Positions 25,794 to 34,862 of a DNA stretch of 64,000 nucleotides are shown here, one piece after another. Positions within the stretch are counted from its first letter, which is position 1; the number at the start of each line of letters is the position of its first letter. Under the pieces are notes generated by a model. The model had not been told where the DNA came from and ran no database searches. It worked only from the letters and a program-made list of their open reading frames with translations. This DNA comes from an uncultured Roseobacter sp. (GTDB lineage: Bacteria > Pseudomonadota > Alphaproteobacteria > Rhodobacterales > Rhodobacteraceae), in the NCBI RefSeq assembly GCF_947492555.1, contig NZ_CANLNE010000003.1:62001-126000 (forward strand), in the 5' to 3' direction. Made by a program: the position numbers and the translations under genes.

Positions 25794-27581
25794 CTACAAG
25801 GGCCATACGATAAGGATCATGGGTATACTCACAGCCACGATGAGCACCTCCAAGGGTAGCCCCATACGCCAATAGTCGCCGAAAGAATATCCACCCGCAG
25901 ATAGAATTAACGTGTTGTTCTTGTGCCCGATGGGCGTAAGAAACGCGGAAGAGGCCGCCACCGCTACGGCCATCAGGAACGGATCGGGTGACACATTCAG
26001 GCTCTGCGCCATCTGGATGCCAACGGGCGCGGCCACGATTGTTGTTGCCGTGTTGTTGAGCACATCTGACAGGGTCATCGTCACGATCATCAATACGGTG
26101 AGGACAGCCCAGGCGGGCAGTCCGCCGGTCCAGGAGACAAGCGCGCCTGCGATCAATTCGGTGCCGCCGGAGCTTTCCAGCGCCGCGCCAAGGGGGATCA
26201 TCGACCCCAGGAGTACCACCACCGGCCAGTTGATGTGATCGTAAAGCTCACTGAGCGGGACAATGCGGGTCAGGACGTAGGCAACGACCACCAGCCCCAG
26301 CGCGATAGGCAGGTAAAGCAGCCCGACGCTGGCTGCGGCCACGGCTGCGGCAAAGAGGCCTATCGCCAGCCAGACCTTCCGGTTTTCGGTCACAGCCAAT
26401 CCGCGGTCGGCCAGCGGTAGGCATCCCAGCCAGTCGGTGACATCCGGTCCGGTGTCGCGGGGCACCAGCAGCAGCAGGATGTCACCGGTTTTCACAACCG
26501 TCTTGCGCAGATGTTTGGTGATCCGCGTGCCCTGGCGCGAAATGCCCAGAAGCACAGTGCGCTGCCGCCATGCGAGACCGATGGATTGCGCCGTCTTGCC
26601 GTGGATGCGCGCGGCTTCCGGGACTACGACCTCGATGATCTCGACGCCTTCGCCATCGGCGCGCAGGGCCTCTTCGCGCTTGGCATCGGCCACGGCAAGA
26701 TCAAGACTGGTGCGGAACTCGTCCAAGGCATCAGGTGTTGCTTCCAGAACCAGTGCGTCACCCGCCTGCAGCAGCGCATTCCGGGCCTGACCGTAGCGGC
26801 GCTTGCCATCGCGGATGAGACCGAGGATGGCCACATCCGCCTTGTCCGCCGCGTTATCCAGTTCCGCCAGACGTCTGCCAAGGTGCTTGCTGTCCTCGGG
26901 CACGGTCAGTTCGGCAATGTATTGCGACAGGTCCGCTTCCGGGGTTGTTTGCGTTGTGTCTTGTGGAATGAGCCGCCAGCCGATCAAGGCCACGAAAATC
27001 AGGCCTGCAATGGCTGCGGCCCCGCCGACAGGGGCAAAGTCGAACATCGCAAAAGGCGCGCCCAGAGCCTCCTCGCGGATCGACGCAATGATGATATTGG
27101 GCGGCGTGCCGATCAAGGTGGCCATGCCCCCGAGGATGGTGGCAAAGCTGAGCGGCATCAGGCTGAGCCCCGGCGCGCGGCCCGCTTTGCGCGCGGTTTG
27201 AATGTCCACCGGCATGAGCAGGGCAAGGGCCGCGACATTGTTCATGAAGGCGGAAAGCACCCCGCCGATGGCGCCCATCAGGGCTATATGGGTGCCCAGG
27301 GAGCGCGTCGCATCTACCAACGTACGGGTGATGAGGAAGACTGCTCCGGAGCGCACAAGCCCGGCGGAAACCACAAGAACAAGGGCCACTACCAGCGTCG
27401 CGGGATGCCCAAAGCCGGAAAACGCATCCCCGGTCGGGACCACGCCCAGAACCACACCGACCATAAGGGCGGTAAAGGCCACGATATCGTACCGAAAGCG
27501 CCCCCAGAGCAGCAGCGCAAAGACAGCCCCAAAGAGCGTGAAAAGGATAATCTGATCTGTTGTCACGGGGGCCTGCTCCAC
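25794..27581 (-). CDS. SLC13-type anion permease with RCK_C domains (second copy type)
   Basis: A 595-residue inner-membrane carrier with the same layout as the permease at 11955-13763: permease half, two RCK_C domains (about 210-295 and 305-390, GDALVLEATPDALDEF and GDILLLLVPRDTG), and second half. Signatures are FMNNVAALALLMP with MATLIGTPPNIIIASI and VLNNTATTIVAAPVGIQMA with TPIGHKNNTLILSAGGYSFG. Family members take up sulfate, sulfonates or dicarboxylates with sodium. The two copies are clearly different in sequence, so a recent duplication is unlikely. Confidence 0.88.
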   Translation of the reverse strand: MEQAPVTTDQIILFTLFGAVFALLLWGRFRYDIVAFTALMVGVVLGVVPTGDAFSGFGHPATLVVALVLVVSAGLVRSGAVFLITRTLVDATRSLGTHIALMGAIGGVLSAFMNNVAALALLMPVDIQTARKAGRAPGLSLMPLSFATILGGMATLIGTPPNIIIASIREEALGAPFAMFDFAPVGGAAAIAGLIFVALIGWRLIPQDTTQTTPEADLSQYIAELTVPEDSKHLGRRLAELDNAADKADVAILGLIRDGKRRYGQARNALLQAGDALVLEATPDALDEFRTSLDLAVADAKREEALRADGEGVEIIEVVVPEAARIHGKTAQSIGLAWRQRTVLLGISRQGTRITKHLRKTVVKTGDILLLLVPRDTGPDVTDWLGCLPLADRGLAVTENRKVWLAIGLFAAAVAAASVGLLYLPIALGLVVVAYVLTRIVPLSELYDHINWPVVVLLGSMIPLGAALESSGGTELIAGALVSWTGGLPAWAVLTVLMIVTMTLSDVLNNTATTIVAAPVGIQMAQSLNVSPDPFLMAVAVAASSAFLTPIGHKNNTLILSAGGYSFGDYWRMGLPLEVLIVAVSIPMILIVWPL

Positions 27582-27620
27582 GCTCTTGATTTTGCGAGTT
27601 GTTTTACCTCAACTGCGGTT

Positions 27621-28127
27621 ATGTCTGATTTGAACTTTTTAATCACCAACGGATTTCTGACGGCACTCGACAATGCGGGCAAACTGGCACCAAGGGCGGC
27701 GGCCAGGGCCAAGGTCCGTATTTTCAAGCTCAGGAAGTATCTGGATGGGGTCGAATATAGCTGGCGCAACCCTGACCATTTGCGCTGGAGCCATATAGAT
27801 CAGGCGCAGCATGTTAAGAACAGCTATCCGCCCCCAGAATTCGGCGCATTCCTCTGCGAGATCGAAAAACCGCTTCTTTTTCAGAACATTGCGGGGCTGA
27901 ACGATCCGGACCCCGAAGGATACTTCGCACGGTTCCGGTCCCGCAGATTCGAGCTGGCCTGCGTGGTTGTCTATACAGAAGAGCCCGACCGGCGTCTGGC
28001 TTTCCCCATGGTCGGGACACTGGCCGAGTGCAACAGACACCTGACTGCCCTGCGCGACAAAACACATGCCAAAAAGCTCATTGCAGACGTGCGGACCTTG
28101 CCGAAGCCTTCGACCACCGCGCGGTGA
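27621..28127 (+). CDS. Protein of unknown function
   Basis: A 168-residue basic protein that I do not recognise. It has no signal peptide or membrane segment. The N-terminal third is helical and basic (AAARAKVRIFKLRKYLD), the middle is rich in aromatic residues (EYSWRNPDHLRWSHIDQAQH), and the end is basic (LRDKTHAKKLIADVRTLPK). The ATG at 27621 lacks a good ribosome binding site, and a long open frame extends further upstream over the permease gene on the other strand. The start is therefore uncertain. Confidence 0.55.
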   Translation: MSDLNFLITNGFLTALDNAGKLAPRAAARAKVRIFKLRKYLDGVEYSWRNPDHLRWSHIDQAQHVKNSYPPPEFGAFLCEIEKPLLFQNIAGLNDPDPEGYFARFRSRRFELACVVVYTEEPDRRLAFPMVGTLAECNRHLTALRDKTHAKKLIADVRTLPKPSTTAR

Positions 28128-28209
28128 AACCTTGACAGACGGGGTGCTATTGCCTAAGTGTTGCTTTGTAAGACAACAGTTTTCGACCGCTACAAACGGA
28201 TGATGACCC

Positions 28210-28614
28210 ATGACTGATGTACAGATCAACGCAGGGGCCGAGGCCAAAGCACCCAAACGGGCGGGCGCCCGCTCGGCTGCACGCACCTCGAATAAATCGG
28301 CACCACCGGTTGCTGCTCTGGATGAGGTGGCCTTTGATGCCGCCTTCGACGCGCTTGACCCGGCAGAGAAACATGCCGTGTACCGCGATGTCGGCGAGGA
28401 ATTGGCCCGCACGCTGGGCGCGCAGGTGATTGCCCAGATGCTGAACGGATCCGACCTCAGCATGCGCGAGATTGGCACGAAGTCCGGGTTTGACCATACC
28501 GCGTTATCGCGGATTGCCCGTGGCGCCTCCAAGACAGGCCCTACCTTGTGGAAGGTTTTCGCCCTTGCCGAGGCGCTGGGCTACCGGATTGAGCTGAACG
28601 CCGTCAAAAAGTGA
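28210..28614 (+). CDS. Helix-turn-helix regulator with disordered N-terminus
   Basis: A 134-residue protein. Residues 1-45 are Ala/Lys-rich and probably disordered (EAKAPKRAGARSAARTSNKS). A helix-turn-helix follows at about 90-125: MREIGTKSGFDHTALSRIAR, then WKVFALAEALGYRIEL. The pattern resembles XRE/YdaS-like small regulators. Its stop overlaps the GTG start of a small membrane protein gene by 4 bp, which suggests a functional pair. Targets are unknown. Confidence 0.78.
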   Translation: MTDVQINAGAEAKAPKRAGARSAARTSNKSAPPVAALDEVAFDAAFDALDPAEKHAVYRDVGEELARTLGAQVIAQMLNGSDLSMREIGTKSGFDHTALSRIARGASKTGPTLWKVFALAEALGYRIELNAVKK

Positions 28615-28880
28615 CCAAAGCCGGTCTCGTCTCCGACGCGCTGATCCTGGCCCCGGCGATCTGGGCCTGTTCTTTCCTGTTGCGGTCGCGTTGGTACGAA
28701 CGCGAGGCCGACCGGCTGTTGGCGCGCAACGCCGATGAACACACTGTCCAGCTCAAACGGGAAGAGGCGCGATACTATCAGGATTTCGCGCGCGTCATGC
28801 CCAACTATATGCTGGCCGCGCTGACGCTTGGTCTGGCCATCCGCGCTTTTCTGATCATTGCTGCCATGATGGCGGGGTAG
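28611..28880 (+). CDS. Small two-pass membrane protein
   Basis: An 89-residue protein with two hydrophobic segments, DALILAPAIWACSFLLRS at residues 9-26 and NYMLAALTLGLAIRAFLIIA at about 65-84, joined by a charged, helical segment (YEREADRLLARNADEHTVQL). It starts at a GTG coupled to the stop of the HTH gene. Function is unknown. The layout recalls the DUF2975/XRE pair at 8269-9064, where a regulator and a membrane protein are also translated together, but the sequences are not related by eye. Confidence 0.7.
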   Translation: MTKAGLVSDALILAPAIWACSFLLRSRWYEREADRLLARNADEHTVQLKREEARYYQDFARVMPNYMLAALTLGLAIRAFLIIAAMMAG

Positions 28881-28951
28881 GCTGAGGGGTTGAGCGTCCT
28901 GCGCGTCACGGATACACATCGCCAAACTCAAAGAATGAATGGAGGGTGCCA

Positions 28952-29692
28952 ATGGCCGGACACTCAAAATGGGCAAACATCCAGCACCGCAAGGGGCGTC
29001 AGGACGCCGTGCGGGCCAAGCTGTTTTCGAAGTTCAGCAAAGAGATCACTGTCGCTGCCAAGATGGGCGACCCTGATCCGGATAAAAACCCGCGTCTGCG
29101 CCTGGCCGTCAAGGAAGCCAAGGCACAATCCATGCCCAAGGATAACATCGACCGCGCAATCAAGAAATCGCAGGCGGGCGAGGGGGATGATTACGAAGAA
29201 ATCCGCTACGAAGGCTACGGCCCCAACGGCGTGGCGGTGATCGTCGAGGCGATGACCGACAACCGCAACCGAACGGCGTCAACCGTCCGGTCGACCTTTA
29301 CCAAGAACGGCGGCAACCTCGGAGAGACCGGTTCCGTCGGTTTCATGTTCGACCGCAAGGGCGAGGTGACATACCCGGTTGATGCGGGGGATGCGGACAC
29401 CGTCATGATGGCCGCGATCGAGGCAGGCGCCGAGGATGTCGAGAGCTCGGAGGACGGTCACGTGATCTGGTGCGCGGACACCGATCTCAATGATGTGGCC
29501 ACGGCGCTGGAGAAGGAACTGGGCGAGTCCGAGAGCACCAAGCTGGTGTGGCGTCCAACGACGACCACCGAGATGGACCTCGACAGCATGCAGAAACTGA
29601 TGCGGCTCATCGAGGCGCTTGAAGATGACGACGACGTGCAGCGCGTCACCACGAATTTTGAGGCCAGCGATGACGTGATGGAACAGCTCTGA
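28952..29692 (+). CDS. yebC: YebC/PmpR-family protein
   Basis: A 246-residue YebC-family protein with the signature N-terminus [17 protein letters not shown], then [20 protein letters not shown] and the [14 protein letters not shown] region. Members act as DNA-binding regulators, and some help ribosomes through proline-rich stretches. The ATG at 28952 has GGAGGG before it. In many alphaproteobacteria yebC precedes the Holliday-junction genes ruvCAB; they are not seen here. A strong terminator follows, so it is a single-gene unit or the end of the 28210 operon. Confidence 0.96.
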   Translation: MAGHSKWANIQHRKGRQDAVRAKLFSKFSKEITVAAKMGDPDPDKNPRLRLAVKEAKAQSMPKDNIDRAIKKSQAGEGDDYEEIRYEGYGPNGVAVIVEAMTDNRNRTASTVRSTFTKNGGNLGETGSVGFMFDRKGEVTYPVDAGDADTVMMAAIEAGAEDVESSEDGHVIWCADTDLNDVATALEKELGESESTKLVWRPTTTTEMDLDSMQKLMRLIEALEDDDDVQRVTTNFEASDDVMEQL

Positions 29693-29715
29693 GCCGTTGT
29701 CACCTGCTACAAAAT

Positions 29716-29747
29716 CAAAAGCCGCCCCGGGGTCATGGGCGGCTTTT
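29716..29747 (+). terminator. Rho-independent terminator after yebC
   Basis: AAAAGCCGCC pairs with GGGCGGCTTTT around a CCGGGGTCAT loop, starting 24 bp after the yebC stop. A short T-run follows. It could also stop transcripts from the minus-strand gene at 29768-30037, which ends nearby. Confidence 0.75.
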
Positions 29748-29767
29748 GACGTCAGATCAACACCGGA

Positions 29768-30037
29768 TCAGCGCGGTTGATTGCAATCCGTGCAAAAGAG
29801 GGACCGCGCAAATTGTCCCCAGCCAAGACGCTGCACGTCGGGGTGGCCCGCCGAACGGCGCGACGTGCTTCGGTTGATCCGTTTCATGAGATGTTTTAGA
29901 TCGGTCAGTCGCTTGCGGGCACCGCTGCCGCCAGCCTCGCTTTGCACGGACAGGATCTTCTTTTGAGTGTGCAGCGCGGACTCGATCAATTCGATGTCTT
30001 TTGCCGTAAGATCTAGGTTGTGTAAATTGTCCAGCAT
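29768..30037 (-). CDS. Small protein of unknown function
   Basis: An 89-residue protein with a helical N-terminal part (LTAKDIELIESALHTQKKIL, then RLTDLKHLMKRIN) and a C-terminal basic/aromatic tail ending CTDCNQ, with a CxxC pair. The ATG at 30037 is preceded by AAGGATG. I know nothing about its function. It is convergent with yebC and lies on the same strand as argP. Confidence 0.65.
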   Translation of the reverse strand: MLDNLHNLDLTAKDIELIESALHTQKKILSVQSEAGGSGARKRLTDLKHLMKRINRSTSRRSAGHPDVQRLGWGQFARSLFCTDCNQPR

Positions 30038-30127
30038 CTGAGCGCATCCTTGTTACATCCCTATCATATGGGGAACATAGAGAGATACGCCAATCATCCC
30101 GGATAAGATTTCTGTGATTTTATTTTT

Positions 30128-31030
30128 TCACATCACACCTGCGTGAGGAACATTAACAAGATGTGATCTTGCGGCGGCTTTGATCCCCCGGCTGAGCGGG
30201 GTCAAAGCGTCGCTCATCAGGCGGCTGGTTTGCCAGTATAGCTTTACATCCAAAGGCTTTTCCGGAACGAGCGCGACCAGGGACCCGCGTTGCAAATGGG
30301 TTTTGACAAGGGGCAGGGGATTAAGACCCCACCCCAGCCCGGCCAGTGCCGCATCGACAAAGGCGTGGGTGGACGGCAGCTGATGCGCGGGCGGGGTCAG
30401 CCGTTCACCTGTCTGTTGCGTGATCCACCGGTGTTGCAGGGCGTCCTTGACGTTGAAGGTCATGACCGGTGCAGCGGCAAGGCTTGCGGGGGTGACGCCC
30501 TCGCTGAACCATATGTCATAAAACGCCGGGCTTGCGGTCGCGATGTAGCGCAAGGCACCGAGAGGGGTGCAGGTGCATCCCGACACCGCCTGGGCCTGCC
30601 CGGTGACCGCAGCACTCACCGCGCCGCGCAACAGCCAATCGGTCGAGGTGTCCTGATCGTCGATCACCAGATCGAAAAGCACTCCTTGTGCCAGCGTCAG
30701 CCCGGGCACGAACCATGTCGCAAGGCTGTCGGCGTTGACCGCAACCCGCACCCGCGGGGCCTCCTGTGCCAGATCGGGCGACAGATCGCGCAGGACGTGC
30801 GATTCCAGTAGGGCGACGTCATCGGCGTGGCGCGCCAGACGAGTGCCTGCGTCGGTGGGCGTGCAAGGCTGGCCCCGATAGATCAGCGCAGCCCCCATCC
30901 GCTCCTCCAAAGCCTTGATCCGCTGCGAAATGGCCGAAGGCGTCACGCCCAGATGTGCGGCCGCCGCATCAAAGCTGCCTTGGCGGACGATGGCAGCAAG
31001 GGCTGCGAGCTGGCTTGGGTCAATGGACAT
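30128..31030 (-). CDS. argP: ArgP/LysG-type LysR regulator
   Basis: A 300-residue LysR regulator of the ArgP branch. HTH: GSFDAAAAHLGVTPSAISQR then IKALEERMGAALIYR. The effector domain has the VAVNADSLATWF motif typical of ArgP/LysG, which binds lysine or arginine and activates the exporter gene next to it. It is divergent from a LysE-family gene at 31120 across about 90 bp, the standard arrangement. Amino-acid specificity is not visible. Confidence 0.93.
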   Translation of the reverse strand: MSIDPSQLAALAAIVRQGSFDAAAAHLGVTPSAISQRIKALEERMGAALIYRGQPCTPTDAGTRLARHADDVALLESHVLRDLSPDLAQEAPRVRVAVNADSLATWFVPGLTLAQGVLFDLVIDDQDTSTDWLLRGAVSAAVTGQAQAVSGCTCTPLGALRYIATASPAFYDIWFSEGVTPASLAAAPVMTFNVKDALQHRWITQQTGERLTPPAHQLPSTHAFVDAALAGLGWGLNPLPLVKTHLQRGSLVALVPEKPLDVKLYWQTSRLMSDALTPLSRGIKAAARSHLVNVPHAGVM

Positions 31031-31119
31031 TAGATCATCTTAATCAAGCTTCATATGTTTAATTTGAGTAATGTCGCGAGGCACGCTAGTCAATGCGGCA
31101 TCCCAAAAGGACTAATCGC

Positions 31120-31719
31120 GTGCTTGATACTTTCCTCCCCGGCTACCTGTTAAGCCTGTCTCTCATTCTGGCCATTGGTGCACAAAATGCGTTTGTCCTG
31201 CGGCAGGGTCTTCGACGTGAACATGTCTTTTGGGTCTGCCTGACCTGCGGGGTCTCCGATGCTGTTCTGATCGCGGCGGGGGTCGCGGGGTTCGGCGCTC
31301 TGGCAGAGCGTATGCCCTGGTTCGAAACCGCGATGCGCTTTGGCGGGGCCGCGTTCCTGCTCTGGTATGGATGGCGCAGCGCGCGGTCCGCCTGGCGAGG
31401 CGGGCAGGCGCTGCAGGCGGACGGCGGTGCAAAGCGCGCGTTGCTGCCGACGATTCTGACCGTGCTGGCGCTGACCTGGCTCAACCCGCATGTCTATCTT
31501 GATACGGTGGTCCTGCTGGGCTCCATCTCGGCGCAATACGACAACCGGCTGCTCTTTGGAGCTGGTGCTGTCTCGGCCAGCCTCACCTTCTTCTTTGCCC
31601 TTGGCTATGGCGCGCGATTGCTCGCGCCGCTTTTTGGACGCCCCGCCAGCTGGCGCGTGCTGGACGGGTTGATCGCGCTCACCATGTGGGCCATCGCCGT
31701 GGGATTATTGTGGCCCTAG
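31120..31719 (+). CDS. lysE: LysE/ArgO-family amino-acid exporter
   Basis: A 199-residue inner-membrane exporter with about five or six membrane segments. The family signature SLILAIGAQNAFVLRQGLRR is at residues 13-32, then WVCLTCGVSDAVLIAAGVAG, and ALTWLNPHVYLDTVVLLGSI in the second half. The GTG at 31120 is chosen because AAAAGGAC precedes it; an in-frame ATG at 31093 adds nine non-conserved residues. It is paired with argP and exports surplus lysine or arginine. An EamA-type permease follows after a 39-bp gap. Confidence 0.93.
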   Translation: MLDTFLPGYLLSLSLILAIGAQNAFVLRQGLRREHVFWVCLTCGVSDAVLIAAGVAGFGALAERMPWFETAMRFGGAAFLLWYGWRSARSAWRGGQALQADGGAKRALLPTILTVLALTWLNPHVYLDTVVLLGSISAQYDNRLLFGAGAVSASLTFFFALGYGARLLAPLFGRPASWRVLDGLIALTMWAIAVGLLWP

Positions 31720-31758
31720 CCCCTTGCGGCGCGCGGCAAAACACGCTGTCTATGGCAC

Positions 31759-32664
31759 ATGGTCACCCGCACCCCCCATCGCCCGGTTGTCGGTATCTTC
31801 TGGATGCTTCTCACGGGGCTGTGTTTCATCGCGGTGACGGCCTTGGTGAAACACATGGGCACCCGCGTACCACCCGCTGAATCCGCCTTTTTACGCTACC
31901 TGATGGGGCTGATTTTTCTGATCCCCGCCATCGGTGCCTTGCGCGCGGCACATCTGACACCCCGGCAGTGGCGTCTCTTTGGTCTGCGCGGGGCGATGCA
32001 CGGGATCGGCGTGATCCTGTGGTTCTACGCCATGGCCCGCATTCCAATCGCGGATGTCACGGCGATGAATTATCTGGCACCGATTTACGTTACCATAGGG
32101 GCTGCCCTCTTTCTGGGCGAGCGGCTGGCCTTCCGCCGGATCGCGGCCATCCTTGCCGCCCTCATCGGAGCATTCCTGATCCTGCGCCCGGGCTTCCGTG
32201 AGATCAGCAGCGGTCATCTGGCCATGCTGGCCACCGCCATTGCCTTCGGGGGGTCTTACCTGACGGCCAAGGTCATGGCGGATGAGGTCAAGCCCGCCGT
32301 GGTCGTCGCCATGCTGTCGATTTTCGTGACGATCACCCTGGCGCCTTTTGCCCTGGCGCATTGGGTCACGCCCAGTCTCGCCGATCTTGGCGTTCTCTTC
32401 CTGGTCGCCTGTTTTGCAACGGCTGGCCACTACACGATGACGCTTGCGTTTGCCGCTGCGCCCTTGACCGTCACGCAGCCCGTGACCTTTGCCCAGCTGA
32501 TCTGGGCCGTGTTGCTGGGCTATCTGGTCTTTGACGAAGCCATTGATATCTGGGTGGTTCTGGGCGGTGTGGTTATTCTGGGCTCGGTGATTTTCATCAC
32601 CTGGCGAGAGGCCGTGTTGAAGCGGGGCGAGACCACGCCGCCTGTAAACGCGACCAAGGTTTGA
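31759..32664 (+). CDS. DMT-superfamily (EamA) permease
   Basis: A 301-residue inner-membrane protein with ten hydrophobic segments in two EamA repeats. Repeat 1 starts VGIFWMLLTGLCFIAVTALV and contains GMHGIGVILWFYAMARIP-like sequence; repeat 2 begins at about SSGHLAMLATAIAFGGSYLT. It lies between lysE and the bet operon on the same strand. The BetI-type operator starts 12 bp after its stop, so it is probably not under BetI. The substrate is unknown. Confidence 0.88.
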   Translation: MVTRTPHRPVVGIFWMLLTGLCFIAVTALVKHMGTRVPPAESAFLRYLMGLIFLIPAIGALRAAHLTPRQWRLFGLRGAMHGIGVILWFYAMARIPIADVTAMNYLAPIYVTIGAALFLGERLAFRRIAAILAALIGAFLILRPGFREISSGHLAMLATAIAFGGSYLTAKVMADEVKPAVVVAMLSIFVTITLAPFALAHWVTPSLADLGVLFLVACFATAGHYTMTLAFAAAPLTVTQPVTFAQLIWAVLLGYLVFDEAIDIWVVLGGVVILGSVIFITWREAVLKRGETTPPVNATKV

Positions 32665-32675
32665 ACCCGTTATTT

Positions 32676-32697
32676 TTATTGATTGACTGGTCAATAA
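32676..32697. promoter_or_regulatory. BetI-type operator
   Basis: TTATTGA and TCAATAA form a perfect inverted repeat around TTGACTGG. A second symmetry, TTGAC-TG-GTCAA, is nested in it. It lies 45 bp upstream of the betI start. BetI operators are known from other proteobacteria as ATTGA/TCAAT palindromes near bet promoters, and choline relieves repression. The assignment is from position and sequence. Confidence 0.7.
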
Positions 32698-32741
32698 AAA
32701 ACCCGCTACTGCATGCGAAATGCCACCGATAGGGGAGTCGC

Positions 32742-33314
32742 ATGCCAAAACTGGGAATGGAACCGATCCGCCGCACCGCTTTGGTGGAGGCGACAATCGC
32801 TGAACTTGCCTCCAAGGGATCGCTGGACGTGACCGTTGGCCAGATCGCCAAACGTGCAGGCATGTCCACCGCCTTGGCGCACCATTACTTCGGCGGCAAA
32901 GACCAGATTTTCCTCGCAGCCATGCGCCAGATCCTGCGTGACTTCGGCGCAGAAGTACGCCAGGGGCTTGCCCAGGCCACGACCCCCAAAGCCCGTGCTG
33001 TGTCGCTGATCGAGGCCAGCTTTTCGCATACATGTTTCTCGCCCCAGACCGTCAGCGCGTGGATGACCCTTTATGCGCAGGCCCAGACCAACCGTGAGAT
33101 GTTGCGTCTGCTGCAGCTTTACCAGCGCCGTCTGAAATCGAACCTCAGCCATGCGCTGCGTCCGCTGACTGTGCAGCCCGAAGCGCATGCGGAAACACTC
33201 GCCGCCCTGATCGATGGCCTCTACCTACGCGCGGCCCTCTCGCGTTCCCAAAGCCCCGATGCCGCGCGCCGCACGGCTTTGGAAACGCTGAACATGCTGC
33301 TGGAGGCGCGCTGA
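32742..33314 (+). CDS. betI: TetR-family repressor BetI
   Basis: A 190-residue TetR-type repressor. The N-terminal HTH is LDVTVGQIAKRAGMSTALAH, followed by HYFGGKDQIFLAAMR, as in BetI. The C-terminal ligand domain contains FSHTCFSPQTVSAWMTLYAQ with aromatic residues likely for choline binding. Family knowledge: it represses the bet operon and is released by choline. The stop overlaps the betC start by 1 bp (TGATG), so translation is coupled. The palindrome at 32676-32697 is the likely target. Confidence 0.95.
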   Translation: MPKLGMEPIRRTALVEATIAELASKGSLDVTVGQIAKRAGMSTALAHHYFGGKDQIFLAAMRQILRDFGAEVRQGLAQATTPKARAVSLIEASFSHTCFSPQTVSAWMTLYAQAQTNREMLRLLQLYQRRLKSNLSHALRPLTVQPEAHAETLAALIDGLYLRAALSRSQSPDAARRTALETLNMLLEAR

Positions 33315-34822
33315 TGTCCCGTCCGAATATCCTGATCCTGATGGTCGATCAGCTCAACGGCACCCTGTTCCCGGATGGCCCTGCCGACTGGCTGCACGCA
33401 CCCAACCTGAAAAAACTTGCCGCGCGCTCGACGCGGTTTCGCAATTCCTACACTGCCTCGCCACTTTGCGCACCCGGGCGCGCCGCCTTCATGTCGGGCC
33501 AATTGCCCTCGGCCACGGGTGTCTACGACAATGCTGCCGAGTTTCCCTCCTCCGTCCCCACCTACGCGCACCATCTGCGCCGCGCCGGATACCAGACTTG
33601 CCTCTCGGGCAAGATGCATTTCGTGGGCCCCGATCAGCTGCACGGCTTCGAGGAGCGCCTGACCACCGACATCTACCCTGCCGATTTCGGTTGGACGCCT
33701 GACTACCGCAAACCGGGCGAACGCATCGACTGGTGGTACCACAACATGGGGTCGGTCACGGGTGCAGGCGTCGCCGAGATTTCCAACCAGATGGAATATG
33801 ACGACGAGGTCGCCTTTAACGCAATCCGCAAGATCTATGATCTGTCGCGGGGTGCCGATGCGCGCCCCTGGTGCCTGACAGTCAGCTTCACGCACCCGCA
33901 TGACCCTTACGTGGCGCGCAAGAAGTACTGGGACCTCTATGAGGACTGCGACCACCTGCTGCCAGAGGTCCCGGCCTTCGCCTATGAAGACCAGGACCCG
34001 CACAGCAAACGCATCTTCGATGCCAACGACTGGCGCAGCTTCGAGATCACCCAAGAGGATATCCGCCGCTCCCGCCGCGCCTATTTCGCCAACATCAGCT
34101 ATCTCGACGACAAGATCGGAGAGATCCTGCAAACCCTTGAAGACACCCGGCAAGAAGCAATCATCCTCTTCGTCTCGGATCACGGCGACATGCTGGGCGA
34201 ACGCGGCCTCTGGTTCAAGATGTCCTTCTTCGAAGGCTCCTCCCGCGTCCCGCTGATGATCTCTGCGCCGCAGATGCAACCGGGGCTGCAGACCACACCC
34301 GTCTCCAACATCGACTTCTGCCCGACGCTCTGTGACCTCGCAGGCGTGTCCATGGAGGAGGTGAAGGACTGGACCACAGGCGTGTCCCTCGTCCCGATGG
34401 GCCAGGGGGTGGAGCGCGGCGAACCGGTTGCCATGGAATACGCTGCCGAAGCTACCTATGCCCCCATGGTCTCGCTGCGCTACGGCAAGTGGAAATATAA
34501 CCGTTGCGCGTTGGATCCCGATCAGCTCTTCGATCTGGACGCCGACCCGCATGAGCTCACCAATCTCGCAGAGGTCCCCGCCCATCAGGGCACCCTCAGC
34601 CAGCTCAAGGCGAAGTCCGAAGCCCGCTGGGACCTCGATGCCTTCGATGCCGACGTGCGCAAAAGCCAGGCCCGTCGCTGGGTTGTCTACGACGCGCTGC
34701 GGCAGGGCGGTTACTACCCCTGGGATTACCAGCCGCTACGCGATGCCTCTGAGCAATACATGCGCAACCACATGGACCTTAACGTGCTGGAAGACGCCAA
34801 ACGCGCGCCCAAAGGCGACTGA
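33314..34822 (+). CDS. betC: Choline-sulfatase
   Basis: A 502-residue type I sulfatase that splits choline-O-sulfate into choline and sulfate. The metal site starts with ILMVDQLNG. Cys52 in LCAPGRAAF lies in a CxPxR motif and is the residue converted to formylglycine, so an activating enzyme is needed (not in this window). [20 protein letters not shown] is the second metal region. There is no signal peptide, so it acts in the cytosol on imported choline sulfate. It is second in the bet operon. No choline-sulfate transporter is next to it. Confidence 0.95.
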   Translation: MSRPNILILMVDQLNGTLFPDGPADWLHAPNLKKLAARSTRFRNSYTASPLCAPGRAAFMSGQLPSATGVYDNAAEFPSSVPTYAHHLRRAGYQTCLSGKMHFVGPDQLHGFEERLTTDIYPADFGWTPDYRKPGERIDWWYHNMGSVTGAGVAEISNQMEYDDEVAFNAIRKIYDLSRGADARPWCLTVSFTHPHDPYVARKKYWDLYEDCDHLLPEVPAFAYEDQDPHSKRIFDANDWRSFEITQEDIRRSRRAYFANISYLDDKIGEILQTLEDTRQEAIILFVSDHGDMLGERGLWFKMSFFEGSSRVPLMISAPQMQPGLQTTPVSNIDFCPTLCDLAGVSMEEVKDWTTGVSLVPMGQGVERGEPVAMEYAAEATYAPMVSLRYGKWKYNRCALDPDQLFDLDADPHELTNLAEVPAHQGTLSQLKAKSEARWDLDAFDADVRKSQARRWVVYDALRQGGYYPWDYQPLRDASEQYMRNHMDLNVLEDAKRAPKGD

Positions 34823-34827
34823 CCCTT

Positions 34828-34862
34828 TCATTGTTCTTCAAATATGCCCGCCGGAGGCGATC
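34828..34862. repeat. Second copy of the CCTCCGGnGG-ATATTT element
   Basis: On the minus strand this reads GATCGCCTCCGGCGGGCATA, then TTTGAAGAACAATGAAA. It occupies nearly the whole gap between betC and betB, and its GGAGGCGATC end serves as the betB ribosome binding site. The element at 4891-4924 is related by eye (CCTCCGG, then ATATTT, then A/G-rich). It seems to have been reused as a translation signal here. Confidence 0.5.

Noticed and set aside
26511-27620. Upstream extension of the unknown gene at 27621
   Set aside because: It is antisense to the SLC13 permease. Only the part after 27621 lies outside that gene.
33221-34585. 454-codon open frame opposite betC
   Set aside because: Same reason: shadow of a gene with a clear sulfatase active site.
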